This document shows positions 34,806-42,399 of a DNA stretch of 64,000 nt, piece after piece; position 1 is the first letter of the stretch; every line of letters starts with the position of its first letter. Under the pieces are notes generated by a model. That model saw nothing but the letters and a program-made list of their open reading frames with translations. It was not told where the DNA came from and made no database searches. Source of the DNA: Lentisphaerae bacterium GWF2_49_21 (GTDB lineage Bacteria; Verrucomicrobiota; Lentisphaeria; Victivallales; GWF2-50-93); NCBI GenBank assembly GCA_001804805.1, contig MHBH01000061.1, positions 1 to 64,000 of the forward strand, written 5' to 3'. Position numbers and translations under genes: made by a program.

Positions 34806-35345
34806 ATGCCGCGTCTTTTCATAGCGATTGACATGCCGGACGAACTGCGCGGGAAAATCTGCGAAGTTCGCAGGAATCTCCCGGGTGTCAGATGGGTGGA
34901 CAAGGAGCAGATCCATCTCACTCTGAGGTTCATCGGAGATTCCGACGATGAAAACTCCCAGAGGATCAAATCTGCACTTGCCGAAGTGAAATTCAAATCT
35001 TTCCGTCTTGAGATGGACGGCGCCGGATTTTTCCCCAACGAACGAAGACCTACGGTGTTCTGGATCGGATGCAAAAAAAACTCCGTCCTGACAGAACTGA
35101 AAAAAGGCATTGACGACATTCTGGAAATGAACGGACTTCCTCCGGAGGGGCGCAGGTTCGTGCCTCACATCACGATAGCAAGGCTGAAAAACATACAGCC
35201 CGGTGAAATCAGGAAGCTTTCAGGAATGTGTAGCGGTGTCATCCCATTGGAATTCACGGTCCCTGAATTCATGCTGTATTCAAGCGTCCTGACATCCGGT
35301 GGGGCAATTCACACGAAGGAGCAGGTATATTCCTCCCTCGGGTAA
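34806..35345 (+). CDS. thpR: RNA 2',3'-cyclic phosphodiesterase ThpR
   Basis: 179 residues of the 2H phosphoesterase family. Two H-x-T/S motifs are visible, IHLTLRFIGD (near 39-48) and FVPHITIARLK (near 118), which together open a 2',3'-cyclic phosphate on RNA. The family is also called LigT. A second RNA-repair enzyme, rtcB, lies about 24 kb away in this window, so the genome has a tRNA/RNA repair set, though not in one operon. AAGGGG lies 6 bases before the ATG. Confidence 0.93.
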   Translation: MPRLFIAIDMPDELRGKICEVRRNLPGVRWVDKEQIHLTLRFIGDSDDENSQRIKSALAEVKFKSFRLEMDGAGFFPNERRPTVFWIGCKKNSVLTELKKGIDDILEMNGLPPEGRRFVPHITIARLKNIQPGEIRKLSGMCSGVIPLEFTVPEFMLYSSVLTSGGAIHTKEQVYSSLG

Positions 35346-35449
35346 TCCCTCCTCACTAATTTATTAAACATATATAGGTCAATCCTTGAAAATGCTTCAA
35401 TCGCCAATAATCTTATTGGTTTGAATTATCCAAGGAGGAGGCCTTTTAT

Positions 35450-36628
35450 ATGCTTCGTATAAATTTGAAGTCTGCTTCCCACGTTGGAACCTTGCTGTCA
35501 TTCATATTTCTTTCCATTGCGGCACAATGCGCGGATTTCGCGTCTCCTGAAAAACTCGCCGCCATCAAGTCCGAAAAATCTGTTACATGCGGCTTTTTCG
35601 CCAAACAGGGGGACAAAACATACATTTTCACAAGCATCTTCGCACTCGCCAAAGGGGGATTGACATTCGGCACCGGCGACGGCAAACCGGTAAAGACCGG
35701 GATCTTTGAGATGGCAACCGACAGGGATCTTGTGAGGATCGCAGTTGACAGCCAGATAAGCAGCTTCTTTGAGATCGAGAGCGAAAATGTCATGGGCGAG
35801 GCCGCTACAATCCCATCGGTAGTTCTGAAGGAAAATGGTTCAAAGGACAAACCAGACATCCAGACTTTCTCCGGCACCGTCAAAGGAGTCGGTCCTGAAT
35901 TTTTCAGGATCACCAATCCCGCCACTGACGCTGAAACGGACATAGTCGGGGCCCCGGTCTTATGCAAGAACGGCAAGGTCATCGGCGTAATGTCATATGA
36001 AATACCCGTCCTTTCAGTATCAAAAGTGGATAAAAATGAAGCCCCTCCCGCCAATCAAAAGGGTAAGAAGGCAAAGAAACCTGCGGTTAAAAAGCTTTCA
36101 AAATATGACTTGCGATGGGAGAACAACACATGTTCCAGGCTCAACGGAGACATAAAATGGATAGCTATCAAACCACAGGATCTGGCTGCGCAGGCCAGGC
36201 TTATAACCGAGACGAGGAATTTCATCGACGGATACATGGAAGTCGTGCAGTCCTGGTATGGCAATCCTTTTGCGCTGATTGACATGAACGCTTCGCCACC
36301 GCCCCTTGAATTGAAATCCTGGGCCGAGGAGCACAACAAGAAAATGACCTTCACCCCCAAATACATTGCTAACATAGAAAAGGATTTTGGGCACAACCAG
36401 GAGGTGGCGAGACAACTTCAGGACACCGCGAAGGCCGACGGCATGAGGCTGAGTTCTTTTGCATCGACACGTGCAACTGCGATCAAAAATGCCGATGGCA
36501 GCCCCTATATAAAGCTCTATTGTTCTGAAACGGCAAAGGTCTTTGATGGAATTACACAGATAGTCGTCGCGAAAAGCAACAATCTGCTCTATATCCTTCC
36601 ACATGTAATCATAAAAAGTGAAAATTGA
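35450..36628 (+). CDS. exported trypsin-fold protein with lost catalytic residues (copy 1)
   Basis: 392 residues with a signal peptide (cleavage near AAQCADF). The region 40-190 resembles a trypsin-like Deg/Do-type protease: TYIFTSIFALAKGG sits where TNAHVV normally holds the histidine, DRDLVRIAVD resembles the aspartate strand, and TDIVGAPVLCKNGKVIGV replaces the GNSGGP serine loop. The histidine and serine are absent, so I infer a non-proteolytic binder. The C-terminal 180 residues are helical and unknown. It has a paralogue 6 bases downstream (next gene), giving a tandem pair. AAGGAGGAGG precedes the ATG by 8 bases. Confidence 0.75.
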   Translation: MLRINLKSASHVGTLLSFIFLSIAAQCADFASPEKLAAIKSEKSVTCGFFAKQGDKTYIFTSIFALAKGGLTFGTGDGKPVKTGIFEMATDRDLVRIAVDSQISSFFEIESENVMGEAATIPSVVLKENGSKDKPDIQTFSGTVKGVGPEFFRITNPATDAETDIVGAPVLCKNGKVIGVMSYEIPVLSVSKVDKNEAPPANQKGKKAKKPAVKKLSKYDLRWENNTCSRLNGDIKWIAIKPQDLAAQARLITETRNFIDGYMEVVQSWYGNPFALIDMNASPPPLELKSWAEEHNKKMTFTPKYIANIEKDFGHNQEVARQLQDTAKADGMRLSSFASTRATAIKNADGSPYIKLYCSETAKVFDGITQIVVAKSNNLLYILPHVIIKSEN

Positions 36629-36633
36629 TCAAA

Positions 36634-37731
36634 ATGAGAATATTGCTATCTTCAATAATCCTGATGTTCCTGTCATCCTTCACCGGGCTTTACGCGGAAA
36701 GTTTCGAGGATGTCAAGGACTCAATTGTCATAATTGACACGGAAACCGGCAGGAGGTGTGCGATACTTGTAAAAATGGACGGTATCCTATATATACTCAC
36801 TTCCCAGGACGCCCTAACAGGAGGCATTGTTTCCATAAAAACTCTTTCTGGAAAGATACTGCAGGCCCAGTCCTGCGAGGTTCCGGAGGAGCAGATCGGC
36901 CTTCTGAGGATGAAGACGGATTTTCCTGAGGCAAAAGACGTCACGATCAATGGCTCATCCAAGAACAGCGGGGTTGAAGTCTTCAAGACCGATCTTAAAA
37001 TGGGAATAATTATTGAGCAGCAGACAGGCATTGAAAAAAACAACGCCCTGAAGTTCCCCGACGAGAACGGTGCGCCTGTCACATTCATCGAGGAAGCTGT
37101 CGGAAGTCCGGTAGTGAACAAGAAGGACAACAAAGTCCTAGGAGTGGTCGGGGCCAGGGGTTTTGCAGTACAGAACTGCGGCTTTGCCTGGACGGAAATG
37201 AACAAGGATCTTGTTGGCAGGAAAAACGAACTTCAGATTCTCAAGCAGGACATGAAATGGTCCAAGGCGGATCTGACACAGCTTATCAAGCAGGGTTCTC
37301 TTATTGATGAAGCGGAAGCTTTCCTTTATCCTTTCACCGTACTTGCAGATTTCTGGTGCAATAATCCATACGCCTCCATTGTAATCAAGCCCGAACAGCC
37401 GGAAAGGATGAAACCCTGGATTGAAACCCAGAACCTGATGGTCAAGGAAATCCCGACAATACGCTTTAAAATACAGGAGGGCTCGAAACTCATGGGGGAC
37501 ACCATGAAGAATGTCTCGTCGGGCCAGTTGAAGGACAAATCCAAGATTATTGGGAAAAGGCTTACCGACTTCGCGCCCGTCTACCAGAAAACACTCGCAA
37601 GCCCGAACATCAAGTGGGAATCCTCCTATTTTAAAAAGAAAGCCGAAGACCTTTCAACCGTCTTCAAAAATCTCGCCGAGGGACTCCGCAAGGAGGCTGA
37701 GGACAACACAAAGGTAAATCCGCCGCTTTAA
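36634..37731 (+). CDS. exported trypsin-fold protein with lost catalytic residues (copy 2)
   Basis: About 365 residues with a signal peptide (MRILLSSIILMFLSSFTGLYA). Block by block it parallels the preceding gene: YILTSQDALTGGIVSI replaces the histidine strand, EEAVGSPVVNKKDNKVLGVV stands for the serine loop without serine, and DDEAEAFLYPF resembles the paralogue's IDGYMEV region. The aspartate strand is also lost (EEQIGLLRMKTD). It follows its paralogue by 5 bases, so the two are co-transcribed. ATG is used; a TTG three codons before it overlaps the upstream stop. Family B and A repeats follow the stop. Confidence 0.72.
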   Translation: MRILLSSIILMFLSSFTGLYAESFEDVKDSIVIIDTETGRRCAILVKMDGILYILTSQDALTGGIVSIKTLSGKILQAQSCEVPEEQIGLLRMKTDFPEAKDVTINGSSKNSGVEVFKTDLKMGIIIEQQTGIEKNNALKFPDENGAPVTFIEEAVGSPVVNKKDNKVLGVVGARGFAVQNCGFAWTEMNKDLVGRKNELQILKQDMKWSKADLTQLIKQGSLIDEAEAFLYPFTVLADFWCNNPYASIVIKPEQPERMKPWIETQNLMVKEIPTIRFKIQEGSKLMGDTMKNVSSGQLKDKSKIIGKRLTDFAPVYQKTLASPNIKWESSYFKKKAEDLSTVFKNLAEGLRKEAEDNTKVNPPL

Positions 37732-37740
37732 GATTGCGTG

Positions 37741-37770
37741 ATTGGATTGATGGATGACTGGATGATTGGG
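37741..37770 (+). repeat. family B GGATGATTG tract
   Basis: ATTGGATTGATGGATGACTG and GGATGATTGG, 10 bases after the second trypsin-fold gene. Confidence 0.5.
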
Positions 37771-37789
37771 TTGCGTAAAAGATTTATTC

Positions 37790-37815
37790 GTTGGAGTTCA
37801 CAGCTTTCTGTGTCC
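37790..37815 (+). repeat. family A 3' repeat, copy 2 (variant stem)
   Basis: GTTGGAGTTCACAG-CTTT-CTGTGTCC. The stem is CACAG/CTGTG, different from the other copies but fully paired. Sense orientation, 58 bases after the stop. Confidence 0.75.
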
Positions 37816-37867
37816 GCCATAGCTTCCTAGCGACGGCAGAAGCGCGTCTTGTATATTGTTTTTCTAA

Positions 37868-37940
37868 TTACCAGTTCCAGGTATCAAGTTACGAGATACA
37901 ACTCCCCATCCATCCAACAATCCAGTCATCCATTCATCCG
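37868..37940 (-). repeat. family C and B tracts behind tsaE
   Basis: Minus strand reads GGATGAATGGATGACTGG then AACTTGATACCTGGAACTGG, in sense just after the tsaE stop. Confidence 0.5.
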
Positions 37941-37944
37941 GTTC

Positions 37945-38397
37945 TTATGGTATTTTCGAAATCCTCACTTTCCTTCTGTTTTCTCCGGCATGAAAGATCT
38001 CCACACGGAGAGTTCCGGAGGGAAGAATGTCCTCGATCCTTTCCGCCCATTCCACCAGAAGCACTGCATCAGGATTCGAGAGATATTCGTCCACCCCGAA
38101 AACCATGGCGGCCTTTGAATCCTCTATCCTGTACAGGTCGAGATGATAGAACCACCTGAGCCTTTCCCTGCCCGGCACCTTGTATTCCTGCATCAGAGTG
38201 AAGGTCGGACTCGAGACCGTCTCGGTTATTCCGAGCCCGCGCGCAAAGCCGCGCGCGAAGACAGTTTTCCCGGCACCAAGTTCGCCGCAGAGCGCAACCA
38301 CTGAGCCAGGGATGACGCCTTTTGCGAGATCCGCAGCAATCTCCTCGGTCATGGCCTCTGAAAAGCTTTCAAATTCCTTATGGTCCGAAGTGTTCAT
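37945..38397 (-). CDS. tsaE: tRNA threonylcarbamoyladenosine synthesis ATPase TsaE
   Basis: 150 residues. GELGAGKTVFARGFARGLG is the P-loop and SSPTF follows with the usual serine/threonine; HLDLYRI is the typical next block and VLLVEWAERI the Walker-B-like strand. TsaE works with TsaB and TsaD to load threonylcarbamoyl on A37 of ANN-decoding tRNAs; those partners are not in the window. The start lies inside the thiL 3' end (20-base overlap), so translation is coupled. Confidence 0.95.
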   Translation of the reverse strand: MNTSDHKEFESFSEAMTEEIAADLAKGVIPGSVVALCGELGAGKTVFARGFARGLGITETVSSPTFTLMQEYKVPGRERLRWFYHLDLYRIEDSKAAMVFGVDEYLSNPDAVLLVEWAERIEDILPSGTLRVEIFHAGENRRKVRISKIP

Positions 38398-39277
38398 ATC
38401 CTGTCTTGTGATGCGATGTCAGCAGTTTCCCGCTTCCATCATATATCCCTTTTTTCCTGCCGGAGACGAATTTTCCTATGCGCGTGAGCTTAATTTTTTT
38501 GAAAGGCCATTCCTTTTCAAGTTTTGCGGATTTCGCAGGGTTCACGGAGAAGATGAGCTCATAGTCCTCGCCTTCAGCCAATGCCATTCCGACGTCCGCG
38601 CCTTTCCTGAGAGGGATTGAATTCGTATCGATGACGAGTGAAACTCCCGAAGCCTCGCAGATCCTCTGCGCATCGGAAATGAGCCCGTCGCTCACATCGA
38701 TCATGCACTTGGTAAACCTGCCTGAGAGAAATCTTCCGGCCTCAATGCGGGGCGCAAATCCCAGATGGTGTCCGGACCTGAAAGAATTTCCAAAGCAGCC
38801 TGTCGCATACAGCAGATCTCCAGGTTTCGCCCCAGATCTCAGGCAGATCCTGTCCTTTTCCACCCATCCTGCGATTGTAAGTGTACATACGGAAACATCC
38901 TTCCTGGCCGATGAAACATCTCCGCCGCAGATGCTGATCTTCCATTTGGTAGCCTCCTTCTGGAGCGCCTTCAAAAATCCAGTGATCCATTTTTCACCGG
39001 CGGACTTGGAGGCAATTGTCAGGAGCGCAAAAGAGGGTTCGCCTCCCATGGCCGCAATATCGCTGAGATTGCGGTTGAGAAGCTTGACGGCGACAGCAGA
39101 GGAAGGAGTCCTGTCCTTCAGGTAATGGACATCCGAAACGACCTGGTCTGCGGCAAACAGCAGGAGTTTTCCCGTCCCGACATCAAGTGCGGCACAGTCG
39201 TCACCGGGACCGACAACCACATTTTTTCCCTGCCGGAAAATCCTGATTATCAGGCTGTGTATCTCTTTTTCCCTCAT
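38378..39277 (-). CDS. thiL: thiamine-monophosphate kinase ThiL
   Basis: 299 residues. GPGDDCAALDV near residue 22, AADQVVSDVHYL, NLSDIAAMGGEP and ICGGDVSSARK are landmark blocks of ThiL, and MIDVSDGLISDAQRI is the later metal/ATP block. The enzyme makes thiamine diphosphate from thiamine phosphate with ATP. It overlaps tsaE. The 109-base gap to the divergent cls gene contains an inverted repeat. Confidence 0.94.
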   Translation of the reverse strand: MREKEIHSLIIRIFRQGKNVVVGPGDDCAALDVGTGKLLLFAADQVVSDVHYLKDRTPSSAVAVKLLNRNLSDIAAMGGEPSFALLTIASKSAGEKWITGFLKALQKEATKWKISICGGDVSSARKDVSVCTLTIAGWVEKDRICLRSGAKPGDLLYATGCFGNSFRSGHHLGFAPRIEAGRFLSGRFTKCMIDVSDGLISDAQRICEASGVSLVIDTNSIPLRKGADVGMALAEGEDYELIFSVNPAKSAKLEKEWPFKKIKLTRIGKFVSGRKKGIYDGSGKLLTSHHKTGYEHFGP

Positions 39278-39365
39278 TTACTTTTGCGCACCATTTGCTA
39301 AATGACCAAAATCCCGATAATATGTACTTCATGTGGAAAATTAGCACATACCGCGCAAAAGTAAA
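39277..39365. promoter_or_regulatory. inverted repeat between thiL and cls
   Basis: Perfect 13-base arms TTTACTTTTGCGC (39277-39289) and GCGCAAAAGTAAA (39353-39365), 63 bases apart. The first arm touches the thiL start codon and the second lies 21 bases before the cls start. Likely regulator or nucleoid protein binding, or shared promoter control. Confidence 0.6.
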
Positions 39366-39386
39366 TTTTCACAAAGGGAAAAAATA

Positions 39387-40889
39387 ATGTTCGAAACTGT
39401 ACAGTTTGACATTTTTACAGATATATTCCTCGTTGCTGTCCACATAATAATCTGCTCTGTCGTCGCCATCCACATCCTTCTCAACAAGCACGAAGAACCC
39501 GTATCGGCGATCGCCTGGCTGATCATCGTCTTCTCCTTCCCGCTGGCTGGAACTTTTTTCTATCTTATTTTCGGAATAAACAGGATCTACACCAAGGGCG
39601 TCGACATCCAGAACGCAAATGATTTTGTGAGTTCACACAAGAACAAGCCTGAACTTGTCTCCGCGGCCAAATATTTTGAAACCATAAACAAGTATATCTT
39701 CAGGACGGAAAAGACGGAGGATTATCCGTTGTTCGGGACAAGCCTCGACAAACTGCTTCCGGACACCCTCCCCCTCAAAGGCAACAAGATAGAACTTCTT
39801 CTCGACGGGACCAAGGCGTACCCGAAGATGATCGAGGCCATCGAAAAGGCGACAAGCAGCATCCATCTGCAGTCATTCATCATCATGGACGACGCCGTCG
39901 GGAGCACGATCCTCAACCATCTCGAACGCAAGGCGAAGAACGGAGTCAAGGTCAAAGTCATCTACGACAAGTTCGGAAGCGCCAAGGCCCTCTTTTCATT
40001 CCTGATGAGAAAATACGGGAGGAACATACCAAATTTCGAAATGCGCCCGTTCTCGCAGTTCACCATCAAATCCCCATGGGGCTTCCAGCTCAGGAACCAC
40101 CGCAAACTGCTCGTGATCGACGGCAGGACCGCCTTTGTCGGTGGAATCAACATCAGCAGCGACAATATCAGCGGACTTAGCAGTCCTGACCACTACATCC
40201 ACGACCTCCACTGCATGTTGACGGGACCGGCCGTCGGCGCGCTACAGCTCTCATTCCTGAGGGACTGGCATTATGTTTCAACAGCCCACCCGGTCGAACT
40301 TCTCATCGAGGAAAACCTGCCAGTTCCGGAGGCCTGCGGCGATTCGATAGTCAGGATCGTCGACTCCGGCCCCGGACAGAACTATCAGGCTTCTGAGAAG
40401 CTTTTCATGACCGCCGCCTCGACCGCACAGAAATATGTCTGGATCATGACCCCGTATTTCGTTCCCGACAAACCGTTCTGGAAACTCCTCTGCATGGCCG
40501 TAGCCCGCGGAGTCGAGGTAAGGATAATTGTCCCGAAGAAGAACAACCATTGGTACGTCCAGTATGCCGCACAGAGCCTCTACGCCACCCTTCTCGAGGG
40601 AGGCATCAAGATCTACGAGAAGGAGGGCTCATTTTCGCACGCCAAGGCGGTCCTTGTCGATGGTCTCTGGGTGATCATGGGCTCCAGCAACTGCGATGTC
40701 CGCAGCTTCAGGCTCAACTACGAACTTGACTTCACCGTAATGAATGGCGATTTCCTGGCCGTCCTGCACTCGCAGTTCCTGAAGGAGATGTCCGAATCGA
40801 AGGAAGTCCTGCTAGAGAATGTCCTGCAGAAGAAAGTGCCCCAGCAGCTCTTGGAAAACGCCTGCTCGCTCCTGACGCCGATCCTGTGA
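39387..40889 (+). CDS. cls: cardiolipin synthase (phospholipase D family)
   Basis: 500 residues. Two N-terminal membrane helices (about 10-30 and 42-62) precede two HKD motifs, NHRKLLVIDG (H238) and SHAKAVLVDG (H418), the pair of phospholipase D active sites. The family joins two phosphatidylglycerols to cardiolipin in the inner membrane. KQNNHWY and GSSNCDVRSFRLNYELDF are typical. AAAGGG lies 8 bases before the ATG. The gene is divergent from thiL, with which it shares an inverted-repeat control region. Family B and A repeats follow its stop. Confidence 0.94.
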   Translation: MFETVQFDIFTDIFLVAVHIIICSVVAIHILLNKHEEPVSAIAWLIIVFSFPLAGTFFYLIFGINRIYTKGVDIQNANDFVSSHKNKPELVSAAKYFETINKYIFRTEKTEDYPLFGTSLDKLLPDTLPLKGNKIELLLDGTKAYPKMIEAIEKATSSIHLQSFIIMDDAVGSTILNHLERKAKNGVKVKVIYDKFGSAKALFSFLMRKYGRNIPNFEMRPFSQFTIKSPWGFQLRNHRKLLVIDGRTAFVGGINISSDNISGLSSPDHYIHDLHCMLTGPAVGALQLSFLRDWHYVSTAHPVELLIEENLPVPEACGDSIVRIVDSGPGQNYQASEKLFMTAASTAQKYVWIMTPYFVPDKPFWKLLCMAVARGVEVRIIVPKKNNHWYVQYAAQSLYATLLEGGIKIYEKEGSFSHAKAVLVDGLWVIMGSSNCDVRSFRLNYELDFTVMNGDFLAVLHSQFLKEMSESKEVLLENVLQKKVPQQLLENACSLLTPIL

Positions 40890-40892
40890 AGA

Positions 40893-40930
40893 ATGGATGA
40901 ATGGATTGCTGGATGATTGGATGACTGGGG
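40893..40930 (+). repeat. family B GGATGATTG tract
   Basis: ATGGATGAATGGATTGCTGG then ATGATTGGATGACTGG, directly after the cls stop. Confidence 0.5.
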
Positions 40931-40975
40931 AAGAAGAAGCAAAATGAACTTCAGCTCCCGGAAAGACATGTATTC

Positions 40976-41002
40976 GTTGGAGTTCACAGCTTTAGCGTGT
41001 CC
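40976..41002 (+). repeat. family A 3' repeat, copy 3
   Basis: GTTGGAGTTCACAGCTTTAG then CGTGTCC, sense to cls, 86 bases after the stop. Pairs with copy 4 as an inverted repeat. Confidence 0.8.
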
Positions 41003-41045
41003 GATGATTAATTAAACGCCTTGCTTATTATTATTTCAATCAAAT

Positions 41046-41072
41046 GCACACGCTAAAGCTGTGAACTCCAAC
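41046..41072 (-). repeat. family A 3' repeat, copy 4
   Basis: Minus-strand GTTGGAGTTCACAGCTTTAG then CGTGTGC, sense to the pseudopilin gene ending at 41097. Confidence 0.8.
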
Positions 41073-41099
41073 GAATTTCAAGTCATAAGTTTCCAATCA
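41072..41099 (-). repeat. family C repeat containing a stop codon, copy 1
   Basis: Minus strand TGA-TTGGAAACTTATGACTTG then AAATTC; its first three bases are the stop codon of the pseudopilin gene, and family A copy 4 follows directly. Confidence 0.65.
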
Positions 41100-41615
41100 C
41101 TTCTTATTCTCCTCAAGCCATTTCGTCCCAGCGAATCGCTGGACCTGACCGTCCGCAAAGAGGATGTTTCCGAATTTTATATGGTTGTCTGGCTTATCCC
41201 AGACAATCGCCAGCTCAGTATTTTTAAGTGCTTTTTCATCAAGCCCCTCACGGATGATATAGGAGCAGTTCTGGTCTGTGATGTCTTCAACGGATTTTAT
41301 GGAATTTGCCGTTGACGGACAAACCAACAACTTGAGATCTTTGAGATATCCTTGAGAATAGAGTGTTTTAAAACCGAGGGCACCTTGATAAGGTGGATAT
41401 AATTTATAATCCTGCGCATACATGTTTAAAGCTTGTCCTATTTGTTGAAGGTTTTTCTTGCAATTAGCCCGTGCTCGTAATTCTGGTTCCCGATGCCCCG
41501 TGTGTATATACAATGGGGTAGAGAATATAAAAATTACAATGCATATATAAATCCAACATCTTATTGCCAAGTATTTATCTTTCTTTTGTCCCTTATTGTC
41601 TTCTTTCTCACTCAT
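41097..41615 (-). CDS. H-X9-DG pseudopilin-like secreted protein 1
   Basis: 172 residues. One membrane helix (about 18-38) follows a lysine-rich N-terminus; a type IV prepilin cleavage motif is not obvious. The body has KKNLQQIGQALNMYAQDY, YPPYQGALGF, LVCPST and the C-terminal H-x9-DG (H..ADG) with RFAG after it, all DUF1559-like features of PVC pseudopilins. The ATG is 7 bases after GGGGG; an in-frame GTG five codons before lies in that ribosome site. It is the last of three related genes on this strand. Confidence 0.85.
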   Translation of the reverse strand: MSEKEDNKGQKKDKYLAIRCWIYICIVIFIFSTPLYIHTGHREPELRARANCKKNLQQIGQALNMYAQDYKLYPPYQGALGFKTLYSQGYLKDLKLLVCPSTANSIKSVEDITDQNCSYIIREGLDEKALKNTELAIVWDKPDNHIKFGNILFADGQVQRFAGTKWLEENKK

Positions 41616-41663
41616 TTTATCATCCCCCACTTAAGAAATCTCTAATTTAATGCTCAAGAACAA

Positions 41664-41690
41664 TTACACGCTGAAGCTGTGAACTCCAAC
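41664..41690 (-). repeat. family A 3' repeat, copy 5
   Basis: Minus strand GTTGGAGTTCACAGCTTCAG then CGTGTAA, sense to the pseudopilin gene ending at 41715. Confidence 0.75.
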
Positions 41691-41717
41691 TAATTTCAAA
41701 TTTCGAATTTCCAGTTA
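41690..41717 (-). repeat. family C repeat containing a stop codon, copy 2
   Basis: Minus strand TAA-CTGGAAATTCGAAATTTG then AAATTA; the TAA is the gene's stop. Family A copy 5 follows directly. Confidence 0.65.
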
Positions 41718-42233
41718 CTTTATATTCTCCATCCAATTTGCGCCGGCGAAACCACCGGAACGATCCCAGTCGATAAAAATTATATTCCCATATTTTGAAT
41801 GATTGATCGGCTTGTCCCAGGCTATTGCACTGTCAACAGAATTTGCTTCATTCAATCCGGCACGGTATACATATGAGCAATAATCCTCTTTGACCTCATT
41901 ATTTTTACGAGCCTTATCCCAGTCTTTAGTAGATGGGCACGTATACATCCACATGTTTTCGAGATAATCACCGGAGCGGAGCATCTCAAGCCCCCTTGCC
42001 CCATTATAAGGCGGATACTCTCCCTTGTACTCCTGTGAATACATCCTCAAGGCCAGGCCAACCTGCTTGAGATTACCAAGGCAGCTAATCCTCAGGGATT
42101 TTTCGGATGCTTTATGGCCAGTACCGGGAAGCAAGCTGAAAAATATCACAAGGATTGCAAGAACAATTATCAGTTCAAAAAGAGAGAAATTGCTGTATCT
42201 TTTGCTCTTTACCAACCTTTTATTTCCATTCAT
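41715..42233 (-). CDS. H-X9-DG pseudopilin-like protein 2 (prepilin motif, degenerate tail)
   Basis: 172 residues. NFSLFELIIVLAILVIFFSL is a type IV prepilin helix with the conserved Glu at position 5, although Asn stands where Gly is normal before the cleavage site. The body repeats the family blocks (LGNLKQVGLALRMYSQEY, YPPYNGARGLEMLRSG, YTCPST). The C-terminal motif is H-x9-D followed by Trp, so the DG is lost (HSKYGN..FIDWDRSGG). AGAGGGGGGAG lies 7 bases before the ATG. Middle gene of three paralogues. Confidence 0.85.
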   Translation of the reverse strand: MNGNKRLVKSKRYSNFSLFELIIVLAILVIFFSLLPGTGHKASEKSLRISCLGNLKQVGLALRMYSQEYKGEYPPYNGARGLEMLRSGDYLENMWMYTCPSTKDWDKARKNNEVKEDYCSYVYRAGLNEANSVDSAIAWDKPINHSKYGNIIFIDWDRSGGFAGANWMENIK

Positions 42234-42262
42234 TTTAACTCCCCCCTCTTTTAGTATTCATT

Positions 42263-42286
42263 AAGAACAGCTCTTACGAGCTTAAT
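42263..42286 (-). repeat. family E hairpin repeat, copy 3
   Basis: Minus strand ATTA-AGCTC-GTAA-GAGCT-GTTCTT, same stem as the copy at 6684 but lacking the TTGTAGT flank. Confidence 0.6.
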
Positions 42287-42331
42287 CCGCCTTCTCCTTT
42301 TGACTGGCTACGGTGGAGAGGTTACAAAAAT

Positions 42332-42358
42332 GCACACGCTAAAGCTGTGAACTCCAAC
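42332..42358 (-). repeat. family A 3' repeat, copy 6
   Basis: Minus strand GTTGGAGTTCACAGCTTTAG then CGTGTGC, sense to the fusion gene ending at 42397. Confidence 0.8.
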
Positions 42359-42359
42359 A

Positions 42360-42399
42360 AATTCCTAGTTTCAAGTATCAAGTTTCGAGTTACCAGTCA
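42360..42399 (-). repeat. family C repeat containing a stop codon, copy 3
   Basis: Minus strand TGA-CTGGTAACTCGAAACTTG then ATACTTG; TGA is the stop codon of the fusion gene. Family A copy 6 follows directly. Confidence 0.7.
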
